In this document: positions 34,368 to 42,739 of the stretch, piece by piece | How the letters are laid out: the number at the start of each line of letters is the position of its first letter | Position numbering within the stretch: the first letter of the stretch is position 1 | Source of the DNA: Methanoculleus oceani | GTDB lineage: Archaea > Halobacteriota > Methanomicrobia > Methanomicrobiales > Methanoculleaceae | Length of the DNA: 64,000 nucleotides | Assembly (NCBI RefSeq): GCF_023702065.1 | Contig: NZ_QFDM01000002.1 | Coordinates: forward strand, 558,001-622,000 | Direction: 5' to 3' | Translations under genes and position numbers: made by a program | The notes under the pieces: model-generated | The model's database searches: none | Told to the model about the DNA's origin: nothing | What the model saw: the letters and a program-made list of their open reading frames with translations, nothing else

Positions 34368-35027
34368 TCACAGCATCTCCCCGGCCGACCGATCCATAGG
34401 GCGCACGAGCACCCGGGCCGGAGCACCGTCGCCTCCGAGGATCTTCAGCGGCAGGCAGACCAGGTCCACCTGGCCCGGCGGCACCTGCTTCAGATTCAGC
34501 CCCTCGATGATCCAGATACCGGCATTGAGCAGGGTCCGGTGAATCTTCACCCCGTCCGCATGGAAGCCGCCGACGGAGAGGTAGTCCACGCCAATCAACC
34601 GCACCTGCCGCTCGGCGAGATATTCGGCCGCTGCTTCCGAGATGTACACGAAGTCCTCAACGAATGCGTCGGTATCCCAGCAGTGCTCCGAGTTGTGGGT
34701 CTTGAAGAGGACCCGCTCGCTGCGCTGGATGGAATGCTCCGCCAGTTCGTCGGGTTGTATGGACGTGCGGTCACGGATGGGGATGACCCGTGCCGGACCG
34801 ATGCTTGCGTCCAGCGGGATGTCGCCGATCCCGGTGCCACCGCGGACAAAGTGTGCGGGGGCATCCATATGGGTGCCCGTATGTGCGCCCATCTCGAGGA
34901 GCGACACCGTGCTCGGGTCGCCCCGCTCCATGCTCAGGGCATGGCTGATTCTGACCGGCGGATCACCCGGCCAGGTGACCATGCCGGTTTTCAGCGTTAC
35001 CGAAACGTCGATCCAGCCTGAAGCCAT
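34368..35027 (-). CDS. Cyclase-fold metal-dependent hydrolase (kynurenine-formamidase-like)
   Basis: 219 residues. The motif EMGAHTGTHMDAPAHF (about 45-60) is the metal site of the cyclase family, and VRLIGVDYLSVGG with the closing LVCLPLKILGGDGAPARVLVRP are family hallmarks. Members hydrolyse N-formylkynurenine, isatin or other amides and lactones. No tryptophan-degradation gene is visible here. The adjacent glucose dehydrogenase makes a lactone, so a lactonase role is worth testing. Gaps to the neighbours are 44 and 63 bp. Confidence 0.85.
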   Translation of the reverse strand: MASGWIDVSVTLKTGMVTWPGDPPVRISHALSMERGDPSTVSLLEMGAHTGTHMDAPAHFVRGGTGIGDIPLDASIGPARVIPIRDRTSIQPDELAEHSIQRSERVLFKTHNSEHCWDTDAFVEDFVYISEAAAEYLAERQVRLIGVDYLSVGGFHADGVKIHRTLLNAGIWIIEGLNLKQVPPGQVDLVCLPLKILGGDGAPARVLVRPMDRSAGEML

Positions 35028-35071
35028 TATATCCTCCTCTCTAATGTGACGTGATGCAGAACTCCCCCGGG

Positions 35072-36121
35072 TCAGATCTCAGCGAACTGAACAATGACTT
35101 TGATGTCTCCGGGTTGTCGCACCAGGGCCTCCTTGAAATTCTCCGGTCTTTCCCGCCGTGTAATGAGGCGCGCCAGCCACGCTCGATCTGCACGGGCCAG
35201 TGCTCTGCTGGCCTTGTACCAGTGCCTCTTGTTGGCATTCACACTTCCAACGATGGCATTATTCTTCAGCACCGCCGCCGCCGCGGTGTCCGCCGTGACC
35301 GCCGCAGGTGCCGCGCCACCTCCACCGACGCCCGTGAGACAGATGACGCCGCCGGGTGCCACCTGGTGAATGGTCTGGGCGATGACCTGCCCGACACCGG
35401 TGCACTCGATGATGATGTCAGGTTCGAAGCCAACGTCCGAGACGGCTGTCGAGTGATACGTCGCACCGAGGGCCTTCACCAGATCGGGCTTGGGACCCGA
35501 TGTATTGCGATCAAAAACATGGACATCCAACCCTTCCTGCATACCGATGAGGGCCGCGAGAAGGCCGACGGGCCCTGCGCCGGTTATGAGCGCATTCTCC
35601 GGTTCCCAGAACGAGCGCTGGCCTACCGCCCTGGCCATCTCCCAGGCTTTTGCGACAACCGTCGTCGGTTCAAGCAGCACGCCGAGGATCCCCAGCGTGG
35701 GATCCACTTTCATCGCGTACCCGGGTTCGATCCTCCACCGCTCGGACATGAAACCGTCGACCTCTTTGATGCCACGCTCGGTGTACAGGCCGTTGCGGCA
35801 CATGTCCCACTCCCCAACCGCACAGTTGGCGCAGGGGACCGGGTCGGGGCGCCGGACAATTCCCACCACGAGATCCCCCACGTTAAACCCTGGCGCCGGT
35901 CCGGGATCGATCACGCGGCCGAGCGATTCGTGCCCGAGCACGAGCCGTAATTTCCCCGGAGGCGCCCAGCCGTATTTCCCTTCAACGATCTCGGCATCGG
36001 TTCCGCATACTCCGACGGCGATGGCTTCCACGAGCACCGAGCCGTTTCGGATATCCGGTTCGGGGATATCTTCCAATCGTGCGGTTCCTGCTTTCTTTGG
36101 TTCAACAGTGATTGCTTTCAT
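35072..36121 (-). CDS. Zinc-dependent glucose 1-dehydrogenase (MDR family)
   Basis: 349 residues. Catalytic zinc ligands appear in VGVCGTDAEI and LVLGHESLG, a second zinc lobe in PVPCANCAVGEWDMCRNGLYTERGIKEVDG, and cofactor binding in ALITGAGPVGLLAALIG. The run of features, including the C-terminal NANKRHWYKASRAL, matches archaeal glucose dehydrogenases of Haloferax and Thermoplasma. The reaction is glucose plus NAD(P)+ to glucono-1,5-lactone. Methanogens are not known to grow on glucose, so a maintenance or reductant-supply role is likely. Its start is 13 bp from the GH15 stop. Confidence 0.88.
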   Translation of the reverse strand: MKAITVEPKKAGTARLEDIPEPDIRNGSVLVEAIAVGVCGTDAEIVEGKYGWAPPGKLRLVLGHESLGRVIDPGPAPGFNVGDLVVGIVRRPDPVPCANCAVGEWDMCRNGLYTERGIKEVDGFMSERWRIEPGYAMKVDPTLGILGVLLEPTTVVAKAWEMARAVGQRSFWEPENALITGAGPVGLLAALIGMQEGLDVHVFDRNTSGPKPDLVKALGATYHSTAVSDVGFEPDIIIECTGVGQVIAQTIHQVAPGGVICLTGVGGGGAAPAAVTADTAAAAVLKNNAIVGSVNANKRHWYKASRALARADRAWLARLITRRERPENFKEALVRQPGDIKVIVQFAEI

Positions 36122-36134
36122 CTTCCCACCTCAG

Positions 36135-38045
36135 TCACACACTCATTGGTCTGATCTCCTCCCTGGCCCGGCCCCGGTACGTCCTGGCGGCTGCCTCCCA
36201 CTCTTCGAGATCGACTTCCCCGACGTTTGCGAAGTAGGCGAACGTCACCGCAGCGTGGATCACCCCGATATGCGAGAATGCCTGAGGGAAGTTGCCGATC
36301 TGCTCCCCCGTGGCCGGATCAATCTCCTCTGCGAACAGGCCCAGAGGACTGGCCTTCGCCAGCAGGTTCTCATATATCTCACGCGCCTCCTCGATCCGAT
36401 CGGCGAGAATCAGAGCACTGACCAACCAGAAGGTGCAGAGGATGAATGTCGCTTCCTTCCCGCGGAGGCCCTCGGGAGCGTCGATGTAGCGGTAGCAGAG
36501 GCCATCGACGACCAGGTCTTTCATCGTCGCGTCGAGCGTCGAGAGCATGCGAGGATCTTTGCCATCGATGAAGCCGATGATGGGAAGCATGAGATTGGCC
36601 GCATCGAGAAGATCATCCTCGTAGGACTGTTTGAAGGCGTTCAGCCTGTTGCTCCAGCCTTTTGTCAGTATCTCCTCGCGGATGGCGTCCCGCTCTTCCC
36701 GCCAGCGCTCGACATCGCCTTCAAGCTTGAGGCCCTCAAAGATCTCGATTGCGGCATCGAGCGCGTACCAGATCATCGCTTTTCCGTACACAAAGTGCCG
36801 GAGCCCTCCTCGAACTTCCCATATCCCGCTGTCCGGTTCGTGCCGGCGTTCGATGAGCCATTCGAGAACGTCACGGATTCGTCTTCCTTCCTCGGGAGGC
36901 TTCCAGAGGCCCGCCCGCCACGCGAAGCGGGCCGCACCCAATGCCTCCCCGACCACATCGAGCTGCAGCTGGTCCGCCGCACCGTTTCCGATACGGACGG
37001 GCCGTGAGTTTCGATATCCGCTCAGGTGGTCCAGAATCTCTTCGGTCGTCTGGCCATCGGGTGTAATCGGATAGAGAATCTTGATATCGTCCGGGTTCAC
37101 CGTGTTGTAGATCCAACTGGCATAACTCTCCACAAAGTCGTGATAGCCGGCAAGAAGCAACGAGAAGAGTGTAAGCGAGCCGTCGCGGACCCAGGTGAAT
37201 CGATAGTCCCAGTTCCTCTCGCCTCCCACCTCCTCCGGCAGTGAGGTCGTCGGCGCCGCGACGATGGCTCCTGACGGCGCATAGGTCATCAGCTGCAGGA
37301 CCAGAGCGCTTCGAACGACCATATCCCGATACGGTCCTCTGTAGGTGCACGTTTCTGCCCAATTCCTCCAGTAGTTCAGGGTCGACTGCAACGCGGCGGA
37401 GATGGAGGCCAGAGGACTCTTGTCCAGATCGTTTGCCAGGGTGAAGTAGAACTGCTCGCCCGGACGGACGACGAATGTCTGCGAGAGCGACATATCGGTC
37501 TCGTCCTTGAGCCACCCCTGAGGTCCGGTGATCACGAACGGACCTATCTCCGCTTCGTTCCCGTTCAGCTCGATCGCCGGGGCGTCGCGGGCATAGTTGG
37601 GCCGTGGCCGGCAGATGCTCGTCATCTCGACAGCGCCCTCGAGCCCCCTCACTATCCTGATCAGCTTCCCCGGCGGACCGCCTTCCACGTCCTGTTCGGA
37701 CCAGGTCATGTCCATGAAGTCGAGCAGGGCAACCTTCCCCTGCGAACACTCGAAGATCGTCTCCAGTATGTTGGTGTCCTTCAAGTATCGATGGCGGCTC
37801 GAAAAATCGTAGGTTGGCCGGGTGACCCAATTCCCACCGCGACCAGGATCTAAGATTCCTGCAAATAACGACGGTGAGTCGAACCTGGGCCAACAGAGCC
37901 AATCGATCGAGCCAGCGCTGTTCACGAGCGCTGCCGCATGCCTGTTGCCAATCAGCCCATAGTCTTCGAGGGGCCAAAATCCGCCTTCCGGTTGTGACGC
38001 CACGCTAATTCCTTCCCCCTTCACGTGAAACATATCTCTTGCCAT
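36135..38045 (-). CDS. GH15 glycoside hydrolase (glucoamylase or trehalase type)
   Basis: About 636 residues from MARDMFHVKGEG (38045; 38033 is an alternative). The GH15 N-terminal pattern (LEDYGLIGNRHAAALVNSAGSIDWLCWPRFDSPSLFAGIL), the segment NWDYRFTWVRDGSLTLFSLLL and the C-terminal GLFAEEIDPATGEQIGNFPQAFSHIGVI, with the acidic catalytic residues, are clear. The family hydrolyses alpha-glucans or trehalose from the non-reducing end with inversion. No signal peptide, so it acts on internal storage sugar or trehalose. It heads the run to glucose dehydrogenase. Confidence 0.9.
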   Translation of the reverse strand: MARDMFHVKGEGISVASQPEGGFWPLEDYGLIGNRHAAALVNSAGSIDWLCWPRFDSPSLFAGILDPGRGGNWVTRPTYDFSSRHRYLKDTNILETIFECSQGKVALLDFMDMTWSEQDVEGGPPGKLIRIVRGLEGAVEMTSICRPRPNYARDAPAIELNGNEAEIGPFVITGPQGWLKDETDMSLSQTFVVRPGEQFYFTLANDLDKSPLASISAALQSTLNYWRNWAETCTYRGPYRDMVVRSALVLQLMTYAPSGAIVAAPTTSLPEEVGGERNWDYRFTWVRDGSLTLFSLLLAGYHDFVESYASWIYNTVNPDDIKILYPITPDGQTTEEILDHLSGYRNSRPVRIGNGAADQLQLDVVGEALGAARFAWRAGLWKPPEEGRRIRDVLEWLIERRHEPDSGIWEVRGGLRHFVYGKAMIWYALDAAIEIFEGLKLEGDVERWREERDAIREEILTKGWSNRLNAFKQSYEDDLLDAANLMLPIIGFIDGKDPRMLSTLDATMKDLVVDGLCYRYIDAPEGLRGKEATFILCTFWLVSALILADRIEEAREIYENLLAKASPLGLFAEEIDPATGEQIGNFPQAFSHIGVIHAAVTFAYFANVGEVDLEEWEAAARTYRGRAREEIRPMSV

Positions 38046-38226
38046 GTTTTCCAGGATGTACCCGACAGCAAACTCCACGCCCTGCGGTACCTTCCCGGCT
38101 CTCCGGCAATGAGGTTGCTCGGGCCGACTTGCGTAAGACCGCTGAAAGCATGTCCCATCAGTCCGGCATATGTATTGGAGACAGGATACCCCGATGAAAA
38201 AGAGAGCAGTCGGGACTGACCCACTC

Positions 38227-38787
38227 TCAGCGTGCCGGTGCCGCCATCGGCTTCTTCTCCGCCGTTTCAGCAGCCTCGACCGCTTCACGAAGCGCCGCTC
38301 CGGCCAGCACGAGGGCTTCCGGCGTGACTATACCATCGGCAATGAGGTGGCCGTTGGCATCCCGGAGCGCCTGCTTGAGGTCCTTTGCCCAGAGGTGCTC
38401 GATGAGGAAGATCGCGGCGGCGCTGTCGTTCGGGATGGTATCCGCAATTTTGCGGACATTCTCCTCGGTCATCCCGAAGGTCCGCTGGGCGGCCGCCATG
38501 GTGCCGGCCTCCCAGCCGGCCTGTACACCTTCCTCCCCGCCGGCTCCAAGGCCGATGAGCGCTCCGACAGCGGCGCCGAAGCGCTGCCGCTCAGTATCGT
38601 CGAGCTGCGTGGCCTCCATGGCGCTGACGTCGCCGTTCGCATCCTTCCACACGAACCGGAGATCGATCAGCCTGACGACACCCGCTTCCATCGCCGACCC
38701 GAGCGCCTGCCGGATCTGGCCGTGGAAGTCCGGGTTTTTGAATCCGATGACCAGGAGCTGCATCGGTCCATACATAACTTCAGCCAT
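38227..38787 (-). CDS. DUF1269/DUF6325-like protein
   Basis: 186 residues. The opening VMYGPMQLLVIGFKNPDFHGQIRQALGSAMEAGVVRLIDLRFVWKDANGDV and the later IPNDSAAAIFLIEHLWAKDLKQALRDANGHLIADG are shared with the protein at 51406-51855. The middle contains a Gly-rich turn (GAAVGALIGLGAGG) as in the DUF1269 membrane-associated family. Its C-terminus AVEAAETAEKKPMAAPAR resembles the tail of the CoA-disulfide reductase 4 kb downstream. Role unknown, probably stress-related. Confidence 0.75.
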   Translation of the reverse strand: MAEVMYGPMQLLVIGFKNPDFHGQIRQALGSAMEAGVVRLIDLRFVWKDANGDVSAMEATQLDDTERQRFGAAVGALIGLGAGGEEGVQAGWEAGTMAAAQRTFGMTEENVRKIADTIPNDSAAAIFLIEHLWAKDLKQALRDANGHLIADGIVTPEALVLAGAALREAVEAAETAEKKPMAAPAR

Positions 38788-39121
38788 TTTCTATTCCCCC
38801 TTGACTAAATGCATAGGTTGCCTGCCCGCAGCCCGTGATTGCCCTCGTGCTGCAATACAATTGCATCGGTAGAACGCCTTTACCTGTACTCGTTGCGTCT
38901 CTCCGGAAGTGCGCAGACCGGCGGCGGGTCAGGAGCCTGATGGGCAACACAGTATAAAAATATGGGCATATATTTTGGGTGAGCCCGAATATCCGGACAC
39001 TCTCCGGTATAAGAGCCGTTCCTCCCCAACCGGGCTCCGTGCCCTCCGGCACCCTGCTCTGCTACCGCGACGGGCCTGTTGATTGCCCTTCGCTCAGGTA
39101 TTCTCCCCCGGCAGCCGGATC
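38788..39121. other. 334-bp gap with AT-rich promoter-like stretch
   Basis: The segment 38951-38980 (AGTATAAAAATATGGGCATATATTTT) is strongly AT-rich and partly palindromic; it could serve as a promoter in either direction. No gene seen. Confidence 0.45.
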
Positions 39122-39658
39122 TCAATGCGCCATCTGGTCGATCGCCGCCGTAACGGCGAGAACGAGCGCGTCATCGTATCCCGGTTCCACCTCCACGCCG
39201 TAGGTGTCCCGGATCCGGAACCATTTTTTGGAGGCCTCCGCAACCCGCTCCCGCCGCCCGGCCTCGATATGGTACTCGTGGTCGAGGATATTCCCCTGCA
39301 CCTCCCAGTCCCCCTGCCCCGGGACGGTTACCGTCCACCGGTCACGGAGCGGCGCGATCAGGGCCTTCTTGATGGTCGCCGCCGTACCGCCTGCGCCCTT
39401 CTCGATCTCCATGGTATCCTTGATACGGAGCATCCTCTCCTGGATCTTGTAGAGGTCCTGCCCCTCCTTGCTCTGGATGATCAGGGTGTTTCGCACGCGG
39501 AGCGCTTTTCCGTCCACCTTGAACGCCCGCTCTCCCGCTGCGTCCTCGATCCAGTAGTCATCCCCGATATCGATGAGCCGCTCTTTCATCTTGTACCTGT
39601 GCGTGCCGCCGGCCTCTTCACGAGCCCGCGGACCGCCTTCCGCTCTTCTTCGCATCAT
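39122..39658 (-). CDS. LURP-one-related (DUF567) protein
   Basis: 178 residues, of which the part from MKERLIDIGDDYWIED onward matches LURP-one family proteins with the Tubby-C-like beta-barrel: AFKVDGKALRVRNTLIIQSKEGQDLYKIQERMLRIKDTMEI. The charged N-terminal 20 residues may be an extension or a start mis-assignment (alternative ATG at about 39589). The biochemical role in prokaryotes is unknown; a phospholipid-binding role is suspected for this fold. Confidence 0.82.
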   Translation of the reverse strand: MMRRRAEGGPRAREEAGGTHRYKMKERLIDIGDDYWIEDAAGERAFKVDGKALRVRNTLIIQSKEGQDLYKIQERMLRIKDTMEIEKGAGGTAATIKKALIAPLRDRWTVTVPGQGDWEVQGNILDHEYHIEAGRRERVAEASKKWFRIRDTYGVEVEPGYDDALVLAVTAAIDQMAH

Positions 39659-40051
39659 GGTATCACCCTTGAATATCTCAGGCTGCCGTCACCCCACCCG
39701 TATTCCGGATGCCTGTATGGCTCTCCAGCGAGATCACACGGTCCCGGTGATCGGATGAGAGTCACCGGAGCAAACGGCTGCCTGCGCCAATAATATTACA
39801 AGATTATTATAATTTCGCAGAAATACTGGCCCACGGTTCCGGGTGCCGGGACCGGCAGATCCCATCCGAACGAACAGGAAAGAACCATTCGATCTACAGC
39901 GTGCTCTTGATGTCACAGCAGACGACCGTATCGCTTTTGCTGCGGCCCTGCTTCCCGTGCCGGGAAACCCTCCTGCTCTCCCTCCAGTACAGGTGCGAAT
40001 TGTGCACGAACGCCTCCTGGCAGGGCGGCGTTTCCCCTGTGGACAGTGCCC
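39659..40051. other. 393-bp gap, no convincing gene
   Basis: AT-rich AATAATATTACAAGATTATTATAATT at 39789-39814 with internal inverted symmetry is the only notable feature; it may be promoter sequence of the LURP-one gene. Confidence 0.45.
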
Positions 40052-40732
40052 TCACCGCCCTTCCTTTTCCAGAGACCGCATGGGGGTTCTCAGGAAGAAC
40101 AGAGGTTGGAGAATGAAGTAGATCGCCGCGGAGATGTATATTGCGATTGCCACCCGGGGCAGGAACAGTGCGAGCAGCACCCCGATTCCATCGAGCACGA
40201 TGCCGTATCGCCGCCGGTGCTCCAGGCCCCGAAGATCCGTGTCTGCAAAGCCGTCGATGAGGAGGTCCGGACGCCGGATAAGGTAGTCCATGATCCGATC
40301 CAGCATGAGCGACGCGAGGAACAGGTCCAACCCATAGATGAACACCGCCAGACGGGAGCCTGGCCCGATGAGGTGCGTGGCCATCAGGCTCGTGGAGAAC
40401 GGAAGCAGAGAGACGAAGAAGAGCATCACGAGCGTCATGCGGACTGTAACGCCGTCTTCGTGTGCTGTCATCCGGGTGATGGATGTGTGCGTGATCCAGA
40501 ACCCGCCGATAAATGCGAAACTGATGATGTAGGCGAGGAAGTCGGGCCACGCTTCGAGAAGCGCCCACAGCAGGTCTTCGGTGGCTTCCGGCACGGGAAT
40601 TTCGAGGACGAGCAGGGTGATGACGATCGCGAAGACTCCGTCGGCAAACGCACTCAGCCGGTCGGTAGGAAGAATGTCGGTCAGGCGATCTCGACGGGAC
40701 GTCTTCGGAATCTCATCGCGGGCAGCCATCAT
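40052..40732 (-). CDS. TMEM175-family (DUF1211) membrane protein, putative potassium channel
   Basis: 226 residues with six hydrophobic segments. The signature RLSAFADGVFAIVITLLVLEI (residues about 25-45) is the first-helix motif of prokaryotic TMEM175 channels, normally RxxxFSDG; here Ala replaces Ser. Archaeal and bacterial TMEM175 proteins form tetrameric K+ channels. A structural or channel function in ion balance is likely. Confidence 0.85.
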   Translation of the reverse strand: MMAARDEIPKTSRRDRLTDILPTDRLSAFADGVFAIVITLLVLEIPVPEATEDLLWALLEAWPDFLAYIISFAFIGGFWITHTSITRMTAHEDGVTVRMTLVMLFFVSLLPFSTSLMATHLIGPGSRLAVFIYGLDLFLASLMLDRIMDYLIRRPDLLIDGFADTDLRGLEHRRRYGIVLDGIGVLLALFLPRVAIAIYISAAIYFILQPLFFLRTPMRSLEKEGR

Positions 40733-40864
40733 TCCTCACCTTCACGCCGGCATGAATACACGAAGTCCTCTCCACACCATCGCCGTGAGGCCCGTCTCCC
40801 GTGAACGGTCTATGACGCATTTCACGTCGATCGAATGGAATCCCTTCATATCCACAAGTGGCGT

Positions 40865-41248
40865 TCACCGCTCCTTCAGGGCTCCTCCCAGTACCCCTCC
40901 CAGATAGCCGACGAAGCCCAGAACCGGGAAGAGCATCAGCGTGATGAGCAGCGTCGATCCGAGGAAGCGAAGAAGGGCGAGATCGCCCGGGGCGGCCTCG
41001 ATGCCCAGCACTGCAATGACCGCTGCCAGGGCAAGTGCATCCAGGAGGCCCGTAAACACGCCTGCTTTTCCTCCAATTTGCCTGGATTTTCTTCCTCCTC
41101 CCCCGGCAACCCAGCCCGCAACAATACCTCCGACAAACGCACCGCCGATCGCTATCACGTACGTGATGACGAGCGCGACAATGAGTCCGACGATCACTCC
41201 GATCCAGAACGTCCGTGGATCTTCTTTACGCATGTATCGTTCCTCCAT
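40865..41248 (-). CDS. Small glycine-rich membrane protein (DUF5518-like)
   Basis: 127 residues (ATG at 41248; the internal ATG at 41233 is an alternative). Three or four hydrophobic segments rich in Gly/Ala/Leu: TFWIGVIVGLIVALVITYV, FVGGIVAGWVAGGGG and the C-terminal LITLMLFPVLGFVGYLGGVLGGAL. The pattern fits the archaeal DUF5518 group. No function is known. Confidence 0.6.
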   Translation of the reverse strand: MEERYMRKEDPRTFWIGVIVGLIVALVITYVIAIGGAFVGGIVAGWVAGGGGRKSRQIGGKAGVFTGLLDALALAAVIAVLGIEAAPGDLALLRFLGSTLLITLMLFPVLGFVGYLGGVLGGALKER

Positions 41249-41419
41249 GTTCCCGCAACGGTATCCGGTTGGATGCCGCTACGGGGCAAGAACATGAACG
41301 TTCGCATTAGAAAGATGCGGTCATGCTATGTGCGTCCGGCGGGTATGGGAATCGACCGCCCCTTCCGATACCCGTCAGATCTCTCCTCACGTATCCTGCT
41401 GCAGCAGTCTTCGCGGCGC

Positions 41420-41839
41420 TCACTGCGCCGTGCAGTTCAGGTCATCGTAAAGGCTCTGCTGCTCGGCCCGGACGGCCTGTATCTGCGGACGGATGGTCTG
41501 TATGGCTTCAATGACGGTCACATCGTCGGGAAGGTCCTCTACAGCCTGATTGAGGTTTTCATAGGCCGCGTTGAGATCGTCGACCCGGACGTTGGCGAGC
41601 TGGCCTGCAGACTCCCTGACACCCTCCATGGCGGACTGGACCTGGTCTCGTCCATCCCGGATATCTCCTACAGAAGTCCTCAGACTGGTGTTCTCCATAC
41701 TCTCAAGCGCTGCTCCGAGTTCTGTGAGGTCCTGGCAGAGCTGCGTCTCCGCCTCTTCCTCGGACGGCTGGACGCATCCGGCGCCGGCACAGGCCAGGAT
41801 GAGGACCAGCAAGATCAAGAATACTCCCGTTTTCTTCAT
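41420..41839 (-). CDS. Small secreted lipoprotein with helical body
   Basis: The start at 41839 (MKKTGVFLILLV) has GGAG six bases upstream; the ATG six bases earlier has no proper spacing. A lipobox (ACAGAGC) gives a lipidated N-terminal cysteine. The remaining 115 residues are acidic and helical, with a coiled-coil character (LTELGAALESMENTS, AYENLNQAVEDLPDD). The TATA box at 41890-41902 is identical to those of two fasciclin genes. Confidence 0.75.
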   Translation of the reverse strand: MKKTGVFLILLVLILACAGAGCVQPSEEEAETQLCQDLTELGAALESMENTSLRTSVGDIRDGRDQVQSAMEGVRESAGQLANVRVDDLNAAYENLNQAVEDLPDDVTVIEAIQTIRPQIQAVRAEQQSLYDDLNCTAQ

Positions 41840-41889
41840 ACCCATCTCCTGAGCAGAATAACTGCCCGGAGCCGAATGATAGCATGAAT

Positions 41890-41902
41890 TATATATAATT
41901 AC
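41890..41902 (-). promoter_or_regulatory. TATA box of the small lipoprotein gene
   Basis: Third copy of the 13-mer TATATATAATTAC, 51 bp upstream of the chosen start. Confidence 0.6.
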
Positions 41903-42062
41903 CTCAATGCATTGCGGCGAACAGGGTGTTACACAACGACGCTCTCATATCCCTTCATCCCGGAGAAAACAGCGGCAGGATACATTTTTACAGGCAAAGA
42001 GAAGGGGAGGTCGTGCCTGCACATCCGGAACACTGATCCGGCTCCTCCCCGGATCGCTTCCA

Positions 42063-42614
42063 TCACCCCGGCATCCGAAGAGCAAGGATGATCGCCGCGA
42101 TGCCGCCGACAATGGCGAGCCCCGCAAGGAGCAGCACCAGGCCGACAGCGGCGACGAGCGGGTTTGCGATCAGGATCAGCCCGAAGATGATGCTTAAGAT
42201 GCCGAGGATCCCCGTACCCCACCCGGCACCGGAGAACCCCTGCACCATGTAGACCGCCCCGATGATGAGCCCCTCCACGCCGATGATGATGGCAAAGACG
42301 GTCGGGATGAGAATTGCGCTGTAGAGAGGATAGGCGAGCACGAGGATTCCTGCAACGATGCCGAGGATACTGACCAGCAGTTTCCAGCCCCGGCCGGTTT
42401 TGTCCGTAAACAGGCTGATGAACACGACGATACCGTTGAACAACCAGTAGAAGCCGAGGAGGATGATAAGGAACTCCAACGTCGGGATCGGGTAGATGAA
42501 GAAGAGAACGCCAAAGAGGACCGCAATAATGCCGAGCAGCAGCACGAGCCAGCGGGGCGGAGCCAGAGCAGCGCCGGTCTCGGGAGAGCCGGCACCGAAC
42601 TGCATGTTAACCAT
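42063..42614 (-). CDS. HdeD/DUF308 membrane protein
   Basis: About 183 residues from MVNMQFGAG (42614). Six hydrophobic segments with the pattern LVLLLGIIAVLFGVLFFIYPIPTLEFLIILLGFYWLFNGI followed by repeats AGILVLAYPLYSA and GLILIANPL. This is the standard HdeD layout, related to acid-resistance proteins in bacteria. Paralogous membrane part occurs at 30647-31549. Confidence 0.85.
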   Translation of the reverse strand: MVNMQFGAGSPETGAALAPPRWLVLLLGIIAVLFGVLFFIYPIPTLEFLIILLGFYWLFNGIVVFISLFTDKTGRGWKLLVSILGIVAGILVLAYPLYSAILIPTVFAIIIGVEGLIIGAVYMVQGFSGAGWGTGILGILSIIFGLILIANPLVAAVGLVLLLAGLAIVGGIAAIILALRMPG

Positions 42615-42739
42615 AACAACACCGTGCGGAGGGCTCGCTACCACCTTATATAGGTATCTCCCCTCATCTGCCCGGCCCGGTCCGGCGGAGTACTGCCCGC
42701 ATCCGCCGGGCCGGCCGTCTTTCCGGGCCGGTGCACCTG

